From: Bacillus marasmi
Lineage (GTDB): Bacteria > Bacillota > Bacilli > Bacillales > Cytobacillaceae
DNA: 64,000 nt
Direction: 5' to 3'
Assembly: GCF_902168435.1 (NCBI RefSeq)
Contig: NZ_LR656165.1
Span: forward strand, 124,001-188,000
The translations under genes were made by a program, and so were the position numbers. The notes below the pieces were generated by a model that did not search any database, was not told the DNA's origin, and saw only the letters and a program-made list of their open reading frames with translations. Position 1 is the first letter of the stretch, and the number at the start of each line of letters is the position of its first letter. This document shows, in pieces, positions 1 to 9,702 of this stretch.

Positions 1-1544
1 TGTTCTCGAGCTTCTTCTGGTGTAAAACCAAGAACGCTAAACATTTTTTCTTGAACTGGACGTTCGAAAATACGTAATGAACCTCCACCAAGCTCATATC
101 CGTTTAACACGATATCATATGCTTGAGCGCGTACCTTGCCAGGATCTGTTTCTAATAAATCCAAGTCCTCACGGAATGGCATTGTAAATGGATGATGCGC
201 ACTATAGTAACGGCCGTCTTCTTCTGAGTATTCAAGCAGTGGCCAATCAGTTACCCATAAGAAGTTGAATAGACTTTGATCGATTAGGTCTAATTCCTTA
301 CCAAGCTTCAGACGTAGTGCGCCTAAGCTATCAGCAACAATCTTTTTATTATCAGCCACAAATAGGATTAAGTCACCTAATTCAACATCCAATGCTGCTT
401 TAATTTGTGCTTGTTCTTCCTCAGATACAAACTTCGCAATCGGACCTTTTAAGCCATCCTCTTCAGCTTTAAACCAAGCTAAGCCCTTTGCACCATAAAC
501 TGCTGCAAATTCAGTTAGATGATCGATATCTTTACGTGAATAACGGTCAGCAGCACCCTTTACATTCAATGCTTTAACCTGTCCGCCTGCAGCAATTGGA
601 CCTGAGAATACTTTAAAGCCTGAATCCTTAAGGATTTCAGAAAGATCTACTAACTCAAGGCCGAAGCGAGTATCCGGTTTATCTGAACCGTAACGGCTCA
701 TTGCTTCATCATAGGTCATGCGTTGAATGGGTAGCGCGATCTCAACACCTTTAACCTCTTTCATGATTTTTGCCATCATTTTCTCAATAAGAGCAATGAT
801 ATCGTCCTGGCTCAAGAAGCTAGTTTCGATATCGACTTGCGTAAATTCCGGCTGACGGTCAGCACGCAGGTCCTCATCACGGAAGCAACGCGCGATTTGA
901 TAATAGCGCTCTACTCCACCAACCATTAACAGTTGCTTAAAGATTTGCGGAGATTGTGGTAATGCATAAAATTCCCCTGGATGTACACGACTTGGTACTA
1001 AATAGTCACGTGCACCTTCTGGAGTACTTTTTGTTAAGATTGGTGTTTCAATATCAAGAAAGCCTTCGCCATCTAAATAATCGCGAATTGCTTTTGTAAC
1101 TTGATGGCGCATTTTGAACGTCTCAAACATTACTGGACGGCGCATATCAAGATAACGGTATTTTAGTCTTAGGTCTTCTGATACATCTGTCTTATCTTCA
1201 ATTTGGAATGGTGGTGTTTTTGCTTCGTTAATAATGTTTACTTCATCCACCATTACTTCAATTTTACCAGTAGAAATGTTTTCATTGATGGTGCTTGCAT
1301 CACGAGCAACAACAGTTCCTTTAATATCAAGGACATATTCTGAACGAACCTTTTCCGCAATCGCTAATGCATCGCTTGAAGTTTCTTGATTAAATACGAT
1401 TTGAACAATGCCAGTACGGTCGCGAAGGTCGATGAAAATAACCCCACCTAAATCACGACGCTTTGACACCCAACCTTTAAGAGTTACTTTTTCGCCAATG
1501 GCAGTCTCTGGAACATCTCCACAAAAATACGTTCTTCCAAACAT
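1..1544 (-). CDS. aspS: Aspartyl-tRNA synthetase, C-terminal end cut by the window
   Basis: Class II synthetase that charges tRNA-Asp in the cytoplasm. The visible part is about 514 residues of a family usually near 590, so the C-terminus lies beyond base 1. The N-terminus [13 protein letters not shown] leads into the OB-fold anticodon-binding domain ([14 protein letters not shown]). Class II motif 2 follows as [17 protein letters not shown], and the bacterial GAD insertion domain lies between the catalytic motifs. The ATG at 1544 is preceded by a GAGGGGGATT ribosome site. The gene lies 19 bp downstream of hisS with no terminator between, so it is almost certainly cotranscribed under the same T-box leader, as in other Bacilli. 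Confidence 0.97.
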   Translation of the reverse strand, partial: MFGRTYFCGDVPETAIGEKVTLKGWVSKRRDLGGVIFIDLRDRTGIVQIVFNQETSSDALAIAEKVRSEYVLDIKGTVVARDASTINENISTGKIEVMVDEVNIINEAKTPPFQIEDKTDVSEDLRLKYRYLDMRRPVMFETFKMRHQVTKAIRDYLDGEGFLDIETPILTKSTPEGARDYLVPSRVHPGEFYALPQSPQIFKQLLMVGGVERYYQIARCFRDEDLRADRQPEFTQVDIETSFLSQDDIIALIEKMMAKIMKEVKGVEIALPIQRMTYDEAMSRYGSDKPDTRFGLELVDLSEILKDSGFKVFSGPIAAGGQVKALNVKGAADRYSRKDIDHLTEFAAVYGAKGLAWFKAEEDGLKGPIAKFVSEEEQAQIKAALDVELGDLILFVADNKKIVADSLGALRLKLGKELDLIDQSLFNFLWVTDWPLLEYSEEDGRYYSAHHPFTMPFREDLDLLETDPGKVRAQAYDIVLNGYELGGGSLRIFERPVQEKMFSVLGFTPEEARE

Positions 1545-1563
1545 AGTTTTCTAATCCCCCTCT

Positions 1564-2835
1564 TTATTTACAAAAACCTGATAAAGTTTCAATGAATGAT
1601 GGTAAATCTACTTCAGTTTGTTCACCAGTTGCCATATTTTTTAGATTGATTTTATTAGCCTTCAATTCATCATCACCTAAAACGGCAACAAATTTTGCTT
1701 GGTGACGATCGGCAGCTTTAAATTGAGTCTTAATTTTACGATCTAAGTAATCGCGTTCTGATGAAAAACCAGCCTTGCGGAGTTGATGTAAAAGCGTAAC
1801 GGTATAATCCTTCGCTTCTTCACCAAGCGACACCAAGTAGCAGTCAATGCTTTCAGACAATGGAAGCTCGACCTTCTCGGCTTCTAATGCAGCTAAACAT
1901 CTTTCAATACTCATCGCAAAGCCAATCCCTGGTGTCTCTGGTCCGCCAAGTTCCTCAACGAGACCATTATAGCGACCGCCACCACATAAAGTCGTAATCG
2001 CCCCAAAGCCTTCCGCATTGCTCATAATTTCGAAAGCTGTATGATTGTAATAATCAAGACCGCGAACTAAATTTGGATCGATTTCAAATTCAACATCTAG
2101 TGCAGTCAAGTACTTTTGCACCTTCTCAAAATAGCTACGAGATTCATCATTTAAATAATCGATAATCGATGGAGCTGATTGCATTAGTTCATGATTACGG
2201 TCTTGTTTACAATCCAAGATTCTCATTGGATTTTTCTCTAAGCGGCTTTGACAATCAGAACAAAATTCCCCAATACGTGGTTGAAAATGCCCGATTAGCG
2301 CCTCTCTGTGTGCATTTCGGCTTTCTTTATCGCCAAGGCTATTGATCACAAGCTTTAACTTTTTTAAGCCAAGCTCTTGATAAAGCGACATCGCCAGTGA
2401 AATGACCTCTGCATCAATCGCAGGATCAGAGCTGCCAAGCGCCTCTACTCCAAACTGGACAAATTGACGGAACCGTCCTGCCTGTGGACGCTCATATCGG
2501 AACATAGGTCCCATATAGTAAAGCTTCACAGGTTGTGTGGCATTACCGAACATTTTCTTTTCAACATAAGCACGAACCGTTGAAGCAGTTCCTTCCGGAC
2601 GCAATGTAATACTTCGATCGCCACGATCTGTAAATGTATACATTTCCTTTTGGACAATATCTGTTGTATCCCCAACACTGCGTTGGAATAATTCTGTATG
2701 CTCGAAAATCGGTGTGCGAATTTCGTGGTATTGATATTTTTCGCAAAGCTCTCTAGCTTTCTTTTCAATCAACTGCCATTTCTCCACTTGACCTGGTAGA
2801 ATGTCCTGCGTCCCACGCGGAATTTGAATTGACAT
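1564..2835 (-). CDS. hisS: Histidyl-tRNA synthetase
   Basis: Class II synthetase, 423 residues, the normal length for the family. The N-terminus contains the HisRS signature [10 protein letters not shown]. Motif 2 and the histidine-binding loops are visible as [26 protein letters not shown] and [14 protein letters not shown], and an anticodon-binding domain forms the C-terminal quarter. The start is an ATG preceded by AGGAGGATATTTAACAC. It is the first gene of a hisS-aspS operon and lies behind a T-box leader, so expression should rise when uncharged tRNA accumulates. Confidence 0.98.
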   Translation of the reverse strand: MSIQIPRGTQDILPGQVEKWQLIEKKARELCEKYQYHEIRTPIFEHTELFQRSVGDTTDIVQKEMYTFTDRGDRSITLRPEGTASTVRAYVEKKMFGNATQPVKLYYMGPMFRYERPQAGRFRQFVQFGVEALGSSDPAIDAEVISLAMSLYQELGLKKLKLVINSLGDKESRNAHREALIGHFQPRIGEFCSDCQSRLEKNPMRILDCKQDRNHELMQSAPSIIDYLNDESRSYFEKVQKYLTALDVEFEIDPNLVRGLDYYNHTAFEIMSNAEGFGAITTLCGGGRYNGLVEELGGPETPGIGFAMSIERCLAALEAEKVELPLSESIDCYLVSLGEEAKDYTVTLLHQLRKAGFSSERDYLDRKIKTQFKAADRHQAKFVAVLGDDELKANKINLKNMATGEQTEVDLPSFIETLSGFCK

Positions 2836-2899
2836 GTGTTAAATATCCTCCTTAAAACCTACCTATTTCTTTAACAACGGGATTGATTGTCATTTTATG

Positions 2900-3180
2900 T
2901 AAAAATAAAAAACTCCCGTCCCCTTGTTAAAAATAACAAAGGGACGAGAGTTGTAGAATTTTCCCGTGGTACCACCCTAGTTGAAGCTAAAAATAGCTCC
3001 CGCTCTAACAGTTAACGCCTGCTTACGTCCTGCTCCTAGTAGGGCCATTTGCCGTTTCAGAGCGAAACCTCCTGGGTGTTCTTTCATCAAGGCACATGTA
3101 GAAATGCTTTCAGCCGCGACATTTCCTCTCTAATCATGTGTAATCTTCATTACTCTTCCCGATCACTGGTTTTCTATAAG
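2900..3180 (-). ncRNA. T-box riboswitch leader of hisS-aspS
   Basis: The conserved T-box AGGGTGGTACCACGGG lies at 2979-2961. It is followed by a strong intrinsic terminator at about 2952-2907 (complementary CTCTCGTCCC / GGGACGGGAG arms, then a T run). Stem I landmarks are readable upstream: GGGAAGAGTA at the base, an AGAGAG bulge segment, and GAACACCC on the 3' side. The CAC at 3078-3076 is the most likely histidine specifier. Uncharged tRNA binding should favour the antiterminator and readthrough into hisS. The class is clear; the specifier register is an inference. Confidence 0.93.
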
Positions 3181-3247
3181 TCATTTTATCTATATAATCA
3201 TAAAGAGCATTTTCGGGATTGTCAAGAATAAAAAGCGGAGGCGCCAT
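3134..3247 (-). CDS. Possible 37-residue small protein overlapping the hisS promoter
   Basis: An ATG at 3247 is preceded by AAGGAG with 7-nt spacing and opens 37 codons beginning MAPPLFILDNPE. It reads through the hisS promoter and ends in the first part of the T-box. It begins 19 bp after the stop of the YrzK-like gene, so it could be a second cistron of that transcript. Only the ribosome site argues for it. No family is recognised, and it may be chance. Confidence 0.2.
   Translation of the reverse strand: MAPPLFILDNPENALYDYIDKMTYRKPVIGKSNEDYT
3197..3225 (-). promoter_or_regulatory. Sigma-A promoter of hisS-aspS
   Basis: A perfect -35 TTGACA at 3225-3220 is separated by exactly 17 bp from -10 TATGAT at 3202-3197. 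It sits at the right distance upstream of T-box stem I. Confidence 0.88.
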
Positions 3248-3266
3248 GATAGTACTCCTTCAATCT

Positions 3267-3443
3267 TTACGAGCGCTCCATATGCTTTTTCAATTTTTTA
3301 ACATCCCCAAGAGTTAGACCAAATTCTGTTGCTAATTCATATACAGTTGCTTGCTGTTCTTGTTGAATAAAATCATGAAAATCAATCCCGAACAATTGAT
3401 TTTCTCCTGCAATGGCTGACATCGATTTCCCGCTATTTCTCAA
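3267..3443 (-). CDS. Small YrzK-like protein, function unknown
   Basis: A 58-residue protein starting at a TTG (3443) preceded by AGGAGGGG at good spacing. Upstream in-frame starts lack a ribosome site. The N-terminal part (GENQLFGIDFHDF) is followed by a helical segment, ATVYELATEFGLTLGDVKKL. That segment looks like a short helix-turn-helix of the sigma-region-4 type and ends in a basic tail. The position between hisS and the YrvJ amidase matches B. subtilis yrzK, which is the basis for the name. No function is asserted. Confidence 0.7.
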   Translation of the reverse strand: MRNSGKSMSAIAGENQLFGIDFHDFIQQEQQATVYELATEFGLTLGDVKKLKKHMERS

Positions 3444-3595
3444 ATTAGTCCCCTCCTGTTGGTTCATTGTTATTATCTTTCCCAATAGTGGCAAAAATGT
3501 TTCATTTAGGTGATAAATTCTAGAACGCTGAAAAAAAGGAATGAATTACATATTCTAGTCCGTTAAAATGGATATAGGTGAAAGGAGGACACTGC

Positions 3596-5146
3596 TTGCC
3601 GAAAAATACATATTTTATTTGGGTCTTTATTATCATTCTTTGTTTTACGACATTACACCCGATTAAGACTTCTGTTGCAGCCGCAACCAGCACTGTTACC
3701 ATCATTTCTAACCAAACCAATGTCCGTGAAGGACCAGGATTAAGCTATAAAAAAGTCGCACAGGTCGATAGCGGCGAAAAATTTTCAGTAATTAAAGAAA
3801 GCGGCGACTGGATTCAAATCGATCTTAGTAAAAATAAAAAGGGCTGGGTTGCTAATTGGGTCGTAAAGACTGATCAAAAGCAATCATCTGGCTCTTCTAA
3901 TTTGAGCAAAGGTAGTAACGCTCAAGTGACAACTGATGGTTTGCGAGTTCGTTCCGGCCCAGGTACAAACTATAAAGTGCTTGATACTTTAAGTAACGGG
4001 ACGACCGTTGAAATTACAAGCACGAGCGCTGACTGGGTAAAAGTATCCTATTCAGGTGGTCAAGGGTGGGTCAGCAAGCAATACATAAAGGTAAAAGCTG
4101 CTGCGGAAAAACAGCCCGAGCAGTCAAAAGAAAAATCCGATTCAAAACTGGAGAAGGGCTATGGCACAGTAACCGCATCCACTTTGTATGTCCGCTCTAA
4201 AAGTTCACTTGAAGGTACGATTATCGGAAAAGTAAGTCAGGGTGATAGCTTTAAAATTTTAGAAGTAGCCAACAATTGGATCAAAATCGAATACCAAAAG
4301 GGGGCCTATGGCTGGGTTGCCTCATGGTTTATTGAGCAAGGCGGAGCCTCTGAAACTCAGACTGTCGCGATTGCTACAAATAAATCGATAGAAATATTGC
4401 ATGACGGAACAAACATCAGAAAAAATCCGAACATCCAAGCTGATGTTGTTGACCGCGTCAATAAAGGTGAAGTATTCGAGAATGTGAAGCAAGTAAATGA
4501 CTGGTTTGAAATCCGTCTTAACAACGGAAATAAAGCCTATGTTGCAGGCTGGGTTGTAAAAGTGAAGGGCAGCGGCCAGCAAATTGAGAAATCTGGGGCA
4601 GAAATTCATTTGAAAAATAAAACCATCGTGATTGATCCTGGGCATGGCGGAAAGGATCATGGTACATCAGGCTACAGTGGAACATCTGAAAAATATATCA
4701 CGATTCAAACGGCACATCTGCTCGGTAAAAAATTAACCGCAAGTGGTGCTAATGTTATTTTTACCCGCTCCAATGATACCTTCCTATCCCTATCATCAAG
4801 GGTTCGTCTCTCCCATTATCATGCAGCGGATGCCTACATTAGCATTCATTATGATAGCAGTGAAGACAGACAGGTGCGAGGTACAACAAGCTTTTACCAT
4901 TATTCGTTTCAAAAGCCACTAGCCAGCGCGCTCCATCAAGCATTGGTTCAGAATATCGGTCTAAAAGACCGAGGCGTACGCCACGGTGATTACCATGTCA
5001 TCCGGGAAAATAAACAAAATGCCGCCCTGCTAGAATTAGGGTATTTAAGCAACAAAACCGAAGAAGGCATCATCACGACAAAAGGGTTTCAGGAAAAAGC
5101 CGCTACTGGAATCTATCAGGGATTAGTAAAATATTTTAGCAAATAA
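3596..5146 (+). CDS. yrvJ: N-acetylmuramoyl-L-alanine amidase with four SH3b domains (YrvJ type)
   Basis: Secreted cell-wall hydrolase, 516 residues from the TTG at 3596, which has AGGAGG 7 nt upstream. A hydrophobic signal peptide (FIWVFIIILCFTT) is followed by four bacterial SH3 domains at roughly residues 30-90, 105-165, 185-250 and 265-325. Each carries the pattern VR.GPG...DW.....GWV. The C-terminal third is an Amidase_3 domain. The zinc and catalytic residues are visible: His in DPGHGG, Glu in GTSEKY, His in SIHYDS, and Glu in LLELGYLSN. The SH3b domains probably tether it to peptidoglycan. It is divergent from the small YrzK-like gene and ends at a strong terminator. Confidence 0.93.
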   Translation: MPKNTYFIWVFIIILCFTTLHPIKTSVAAATSTVTIISNQTNVREGPGLSYKKVAQVDSGEKFSVIKESGDWIQIDLSKNKKGWVANWVVKTDQKQSSGSSNLSKGSNAQVTTDGLRVRSGPGTNYKVLDTLSNGTTVEITSTSADWVKVSYSGGQGWVSKQYIKVKAAAEKQPEQSKEKSDSKLEKGYGTVTASTLYVRSKSSLEGTIIGKVSQGDSFKILEVANNWIKIEYQKGAYGWVASWFIEQGGASETQTVAIATNKSIEILHDGTNIRKNPNIQADVVDRVNKGEVFENVKQVNDWFEIRLNNGNKAYVAGWVVKVKGSGQQIEKSGAEIHLKNKTIVIDPGHGGKDHGTSGYSGTSEKYITIQTAHLLGKKLTASGANVIFTRSNDTFLSLSSRVRLSHYHAADAYISIHYDSSEDRQVRGTTSFYHYSFQKPLASALHQALVQNIGLKDRGVRHGDYHVIRENKQNAALLELGYLSNKTEEGIITTKGFQEKAATGIYQGLVKYFSK

Positions 5147-5157
5147 AGTTGTTTGGC

Positions 5158-5184
5158 GGGCTCGTCTTTGGACGAGCCTTTTTT
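5158..5184 (+). terminator. Intrinsic terminator of the YrvJ-type amidase
   Basis: GGCTCGTC-TTTG-GACGAGCC followed by six T residues, 12 bp after the stop codon. Confidence 0.92.
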
Positions 5185-5218
5185 GCTGGGGATGTGGTGG
5201 TGTGGTGGTCGTGAGGAT

Positions 5219-5251
5219 TTATGGTTTTATGGTTTTGTGGTTTTGTGGTTG
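5219..5251. repeat. Short 9-bp tandem repeat
   Basis: Three to four copies of a 9-mer close to ATGGTTTT(A/G), just before the long 52-bp array. Low-complexity sequence without coding potential. Confidence 0.6.
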
Positions 5252-5279
5252 CTTTCGTTACTCTAAAGCAAGTTTTTTT

Positions 5280-6135
5280 ATTGTAGATGGTGCGATTAGC
5301 TTGTTTGCGTTACCCTAAGTCGATATTTTAAGGCCTAGATGGTGCGATTAGCCTTTATTCATTACTCTAAACCGATTTTTTCTGTCCTAGATGGTGCGAT
5401 TAGCCTTTATTCATTACTCTAAGTCGCGATTTTTTGTCCTAGATGGTGCGATTAGCCTTTATTCATTACCCTAAACCGATATTTTCTGTCCTAGATGGTG
5501 CGATTAGCCTTTATTCATTACTCTAAACCGATTTTTTCTGTCCTAGATGGTGCGATTAGCCTTTATTCATTACTCTAAACCGATTTTTTCTGTCCTAGAT
5601 GGTGCGATTAGCCTTTATTCATTACTCTAAACCGATTTTTTCTGTCCTAGATGGTGCAATTAGCCTTTATTCATTACTCTAAATCGATATTTTCTGTCCT
5701 AGATGGTGCGATTAGCCTTTATTCATTACCCTAAACCGATATTTTCTGTCCTAGATGGTGCGATTAGCCTTTATTCATTACTCTAAATCGATATTTTCTG
5801 TCCTAGATGGTGCGATTAGCCTTTATTCATTACTCTAAATCGATATTTTCTGTCCTAGATGGTGTGATTAGCCTTTATTCATTACTCTAAACCGATATTT
5901 TCTGTCCTAGATGGTGCGATTAGCCGGTTTTCATTACTCTAAACCGATTTTTTCTGTCCTAGATGGTGCGATTAGCCTTTATTCATTACTCTAAACCGAT
6001 ATTTTCTGTCCTAGATGGTGTGATTAGCAAATTTTCATTACTCTAAATCGCAAATTTTAGTCCTAGATGGTGCGATTAGCCTTTATTCATTACTCTAAAC
6101 CGATATTTTCTGACCTAGATGGTGTGATTAGCTAG
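5280..6135. repeat. 52-bp tandem array, 17 copies
   Basis: The motif GATGGTGCGATTAGC recurs with its GGTG at 5289, 5341, 5393 and so on to 6121. That is 17 copies at exactly 52-bp spacing with no indel. The rest of each unit is TTTATTCATTAC(T/C)CTAAA, then a T-rich stretch ending TCTGTCCTA. Single-base differences distinguish the units. The array fills the convergent spacer between the YrvJ-type amidase and dtd, outside both terminators. The 1.07-kb gap holds nothing else but the two terminators and a short 9-bp repeat. Confidence 0.97.
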
Positions 6136-6165
6136 ATCCCCGTTCCCCGCTCAATAGCCAGAATT

Positions 6166-6197
6166 CAAAAAACTCCCCACCATTAAGATGAGGAGCT
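6166..6197 (-). terminator. Terminator after dtd
   Basis: On the minus strand an imperfect stem AGCTCCTCA / TGGGGAGT is followed by a T run, just downstream of the dtd stop. Confidence 0.75.
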
Positions 6198-6216
6198 AAC
6201 AATCCAACAAAACAAT

Positions 6217-6657
6217 CTATTTACTTTCAACAATCAACGTAACGGGGCCGTCATTGACAAGCGCGACGTCCATCATCGCTCCGAATACACCCGTTTCAAC
6301 GTGAACACCCTTCTCACGCATTAGTCGATTAAACGCTTCATAGATTTCAATGGCATGCTCTGGTCTTGCTGCGTCCATAAAATTGGGACGACGACCTTTG
6401 CGGCAATCACCATACAAGGTAAACTGAGAAACGGATAACACCTCTCCGCCGACATCAAGTAACGATAAATTCATCTTATCAGAATCGTCTTCGAAGATTC
6501 GGAGGTTTGCTATTTTATCTGCCAAATAGGCTGCGTCCGCTTCTGTATCCTCGTGTGTTACACCGACTAACAAGACGAAGCCTTTATTTATTTTTCCAAC
6601 AACAGCTCCGTCCACAGTTACGCTTGCTGCTTTACTGCGCTGTACTACTACCTTCAT
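6217..6657 (-). CDS. dtd: D-aminoacyl-tRNA deacylase
   Basis: Cytoplasmic proofreading enzyme, 146 residues, the usual length, that hydrolyses D-amino acids from tRNA. The two active-site motifs that meet across the homodimer are intact: [15 protein letters not shown] near residue 80 and [11 protein letters not shown] at the C-terminus. The start [11 protein letters not shown] is typical of the family, and AAGGAGTTTTTACGGA precedes the ATG. It lies 14 bp downstream of relA, the conserved relA-dtd pair of Bacilli, and ends at a terminator. Confidence 0.97.
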   Translation of the reverse strand: MKVVVQRSKAASVTVDGAVVGKINKGFVLLVGVTHEDTEADAAYLADKIANLRIFEDDSDKMNLSLLDVGGEVLSVSQFTLYGDCRKGRRPNFMDAARPEHAIEIYEAFNRLMREKGVHVETGVFGAMMDVALVNDGPVTLIVESK

Positions 6658-6671
6658 TCCGTAAAAACTCC

Positions 6672-8867
6672 TTAATTCATAATCCGTCTGACGGCGTACA
6701 CATCAGGAATTTGTTTAATGCGATCAACGACCTTCTGCAAATGCGCCACATTGTGAATGGCGATTGTCATAATGATGGTCGCTGCTTTATTTCGATCAGA
6801 TTTACCGGTTACCGCTGAAATATTAGTTTTCGTTTCATTAACGGCTTGAAGCACTTCGTTCAATAAACCGCGGCGATCATAGCCGGTAATCTCAATATCC
6901 ACATTATATTCCTTCCGGTCATTAAGCGCGGTTTCCCACTCTACCGGAATCAGTCTTTCCTTGGCGTCCTCAGTATTGATATTTGTACAGTCGGCCCGAT
7001 GCACTGATACCCCTCTGCCCTTAGTAATGAAACCAACGATTTCGTCACCAGGAACTGGGTTACAGCAGCGCGACAAACGTATCAACAAATTATCGATCCC
7101 AGTCACACGAACACCTGACTCGCGCTTTTTGCTTGCAGGGAAGCCCTTCAACTCTGATACCGCAGTCTTAACATCAGTGACTTGTTCAAGATCACGTTTT
7201 TTACGCCATTTTTCAGTTAAGCGATTCGCCACCTGAAGCGCGGTTACGCCATTGTAACCTACGGCAGCATACATATCCTCGTCACTAGCAAAATTAAATT
7301 TCTCGGCAACACGTTTTAAGTTGTCAGCAGTTAGGATTTCCTTTACATCAAAATCCATATTGCGGATTTCTTTTTCAACAAGTTCCCGGCCTTTTTCAAC
7401 ATTTTCCTCTTTCCGTTGCTTTTTGAAAAAGGCTCTGATTTTATTTTTCGCCTGAGAAGTTTGAGCTAATTTCAACCAGTCTTGGCTTGGCCCATATGAA
7501 TGCTTTGATGTTAAAATCTCAATAATATCACCGGTTTTCAGCTTGTAATCAAGCGTAACCATCTTGCCGTTAACCTTCGCACCAATCGTTTTGTTTCCGA
7601 TTTCGGAATGGATTCGATAGGAAAAATCGATAGGAACTGAGCCAGCTGGCAGTTCAATTACATCGCCTTTTGGTGTAAAAACAAATACCATATCGGAAAA
7701 TAAATCGACTTTAAGCGATTCCATAAATTCCTCGGCATCCGTTGTTTCGTTTTGAATTTCAAGAATTTCTCTGAACCACGTAAGCTTTTCTTCATAAGTA
7801 CCAATGTCACTCGGCGCTTTACCTTCTTTATAAGCCCAGTGAGCAGCAATTCCAAATTCAGCAATCGCATGCATTTCAGACGTTCTAATTTGCACCTCAA
7901 GTGGCTCACCCTTCGGACCAATCACAGTCGTATGCAAAGATTGATACATGTTAGGCTTAGGCATGGCGATATAATCCTTAAACCTGCCTGGCATTGGCTT
8001 CCAACAGGTATGAATGATCCCTAATACTGCATAGCAATCCTTAATGCTATTTACAATGATACGTACTGCTAATAAATCGTATATTTCATTAAACTGCTTA
8101 TTTTGCAAATGCATTTTTCGGTAAATACTGTAAATGTGCTTTGGTCTACCAAAAATATCGGATTTTATCGAGACCTCTTCCATTCGTTCTCTTACTTCGG
8201 CAATGACCTCTTCAAGATATTGCTCGCGCTCGGCACGCTTTTTCTTCATTAAATTGACTATTCGATAGTACTGCTGAGGATTTAAGTAACGTAATGCCGT
8301 ATCCTCAAGCTCCCACTTAATTTTTGAAATCCCTAAACGATGCGCAAGTGGAGCGAAAATCTCCAATGTTTCGTTGGCAATTCTTCGTTGCTTTTCATGT
8401 GGCAAATGCTTAAGCGTTCGCATATTGTGAAGGCGGTCCGCCAGTTTTATTAAAATAACCCGCACGTCTTTGCCCATGGCAACAAACATTTTGCGGTGGT
8501 TTTCTGCCTGTTGTTCCTGATGGGATTTATATTTAATTTTTCCGAGCTTCGTCACTCCATCGACAAGCATCGCTACGTCCACATTAAATGCCTCTTTCAA
8601 ATCCTCTAAGGTAACGTCAGTATCCTCGACGACATCATGAAGAAAACCAGCAGCAACTGTATAAGGGTCCATTTCTAAATCGGCAAGTATTCCTGCGACT
8701 TGAATTGGATGGATGATATACGGCTCCCCAGATTTTCGGTATTGTTCACGATGGGCATGTTTTGCAAATTCATATGCCTTTTGAACTAGTTTAACATGCT
8801 CCGCATTTAAGTATGCTTTTGTTCGGTCGATGACTTGTTCGGCGCTAAGTACTTGATCGTTCGCCAT
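6672..8867 (-). CDS. relA: Bifunctional (p)ppGpp synthetase/hydrolase
   Basis: Long RSH stringent-response protein, 731 residues. The ATG at 8867 is chosen because AAAGGTGAT precedes it; an upstream TTG lacks a site. In order: an HD hydrolase domain with HDVVEDT intact; a synthetase domain with [13 protein letters not shown] and YQSLHTTV, where the RFKD form marks the bifunctional Rel type; a TGS domain ([16 protein letters not shown]); a cysteine-containing region ([14 protein letters not shown]); and a C-terminal ACT domain ([15 protein letters not shown]). It makes and degrades (p)ppGpp in response to amino-acid starvation sensed on the ribosome. A good promoter lies upstream. Confidence 0.98.
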   Translation of the reverse strand: MANDQVLSAEQVIDRTKAYLNAEHVKLVQKAYEFAKHAHREQYRKSGEPYIIHPIQVAGILADLEMDPYTVAAGFLHDVVEDTDVTLEDLKEAFNVDVAMLVDGVTKLGKIKYKSHQEQQAENHRKMFVAMGKDVRVILIKLADRLHNMRTLKHLPHEKQRRIANETLEIFAPLAHRLGISKIKWELEDTALRYLNPQQYYRIVNLMKKKRAEREQYLEEVIAEVRERMEEVSIKSDIFGRPKHIYSIYRKMHLQNKQFNEIYDLLAVRIIVNSIKDCYAVLGIIHTCWKPMPGRFKDYIAMPKPNMYQSLHTTVIGPKGEPLEVQIRTSEMHAIAEFGIAAHWAYKEGKAPSDIGTYEEKLTWFREILEIQNETTDAEEFMESLKVDLFSDMVFVFTPKGDVIELPAGSVPIDFSYRIHSEIGNKTIGAKVNGKMVTLDYKLKTGDIIEILTSKHSYGPSQDWLKLAQTSQAKNKIRAFFKKQRKEENVEKGRELVEKEIRNMDFDVKEILTADNLKRVAEKFNFASDEDMYAAVGYNGVTALQVANRLTEKWRKKRDLEQVTDVKTAVSELKGFPASKKRESGVRVTGIDNLLIRLSRCCNPVPGDEIVGFITKGRGVSVHRADCTNINTEDAKERLIPVEWETALNDRKEYNVDIEITGYDRRGLLNEVLQAVNETKTNISAVTGKSDRNKAATIIMTIAIHNVAHLQKVVDRIKQIPDVYAVRRIMN

Positions 8868-9038
8868 ATAATCACCTTTATATTTCAACTTTTTTATACT
8901 TGAACCTTTTTACAAGATTTATTAAATAATAATGATTGTATTTATTATCGAAAAAAATACTGCAGATGTAAAGTAATAGGCAATTTTTTCTAACCACGCA
9001 GCGTTTTTTACAAATATTTTTTTGGGTTCTAATCATTA

Positions 9039-9067
9039 ATTATAGTATACTGACCCCTAACGTTCAA
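9039..9067 (-). promoter_or_regulatory. Sigma-A promoter of relA-dtd
   Basis: TTGAAC at 9067-9062, a 17-bp spacer, then TATAAT at 9044-9039. The predicted leader to the relA ATG is about 165 nt and AT-rich. Nothing else is visible in the 322-bp gap except the apt terminator. Confidence 0.8.
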
Positions 9068-9152
9068 AACCTTTATGTTATTTTTCGAAAAATTATTCTA
9101 AATAAGCACCCGATTCTCGATTTTTCGACAATATCATGGGTATATTTAACAC

Positions 9153-9179
9153 AAAAGAGCACCCAAATTGAGTGCTCTT
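9153..9179 (-). terminator. Terminator after apt
   Basis: AAGAGCAC-TCAATTTGG-GTGCTCTTTT on the minus strand, 11 bp beyond the apt stop. Confidence 0.9.
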
Positions 9180-9189
9180 CCCGTTATGA

Positions 9190-9702
9190 TTAAAATTGCA
9201 TTAATGTTAATAAATCGTAATCTCTTAGTTTGCTTCGACCTTCTAAATAAGAAAGCTCAATTAAGAAGGCGATTCCAGCAACCTTACCGCCTAGCTGTTC
9301 CACTAAACGAATCGTTGCATCAATTGTTCCACCTGTTGCCAATAAATCATCTGTAATCAATACTCTTTGTCCTGGTTTGATCGCATCTTTATGAATCGTT
9401 AGAACGTCCTTACCGTATTCCAGTCCGTATTCTGCCTTTACCGTTTCACGAGGCAACTTTCCTTCTTTACGAACAGGAGCAAAGCCTACTCCTAAAGAAT
9501 AAGCAACCGGACAGCCTATAATAAACCCACGTGCTTCAGGTCCGACAACAAGGTCGATTTGCTTTTCGCGAGCATATAAGACAATTTGGTCTGTCGCATA
9601 TTTATATGCTTCACCATTGTCCATCAATGTAGTGATGTCCTTAAATTGAATTCCTGGTTTTGGCCAATCTGGTACGGTTGTGATAAATTTCTTTAAATCC
9701 AT
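9190..9702 (-). CDS. apt: Adenine phosphoribosyltransferase
   Basis: Purine salvage enzyme, 170 residues, normal length, that converts adenine and PRPP to AMP. The PRPP-binding motif [13 protein letters not shown] is present, together with the family elements [13 protein letters not shown] and [14 protein letters not shown]. The ATG at 9702 is preceded by GGAGGAAATAAACGC. The first 10 bp overlap the end of recJ, whose stop TAA lies inside the apt reading, so the two are translationally coupled. This recJ-apt-relA order is standard in Bacilli. Confidence 0.98.
   Translation of the reverse strand: MDLKKFITTVPDWPKPGIQFKDITTLMDNGEAYKYATDQIVLYAREKQIDLVVGPEARGFIIGCPVAYSLGVGFAPVRKEGKLPRETVKAEYGLEYGKDVLTIHKDAIKPGQRVLITDDLLATGGTIDATIRLVEQLGGKVAGIAFLIELSYLEGRSKLRDYDLLTLMQF

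Noticed and set aside
5280-6135. Possible CRISPR array
   Set aside because: The whole 52-bp unit repeats, without unique spacers, and no cas genes are present.
7752-8024. Plus-strand frame inside relA
   Set aside because: Shadow of the conserved RelA coding sequence.
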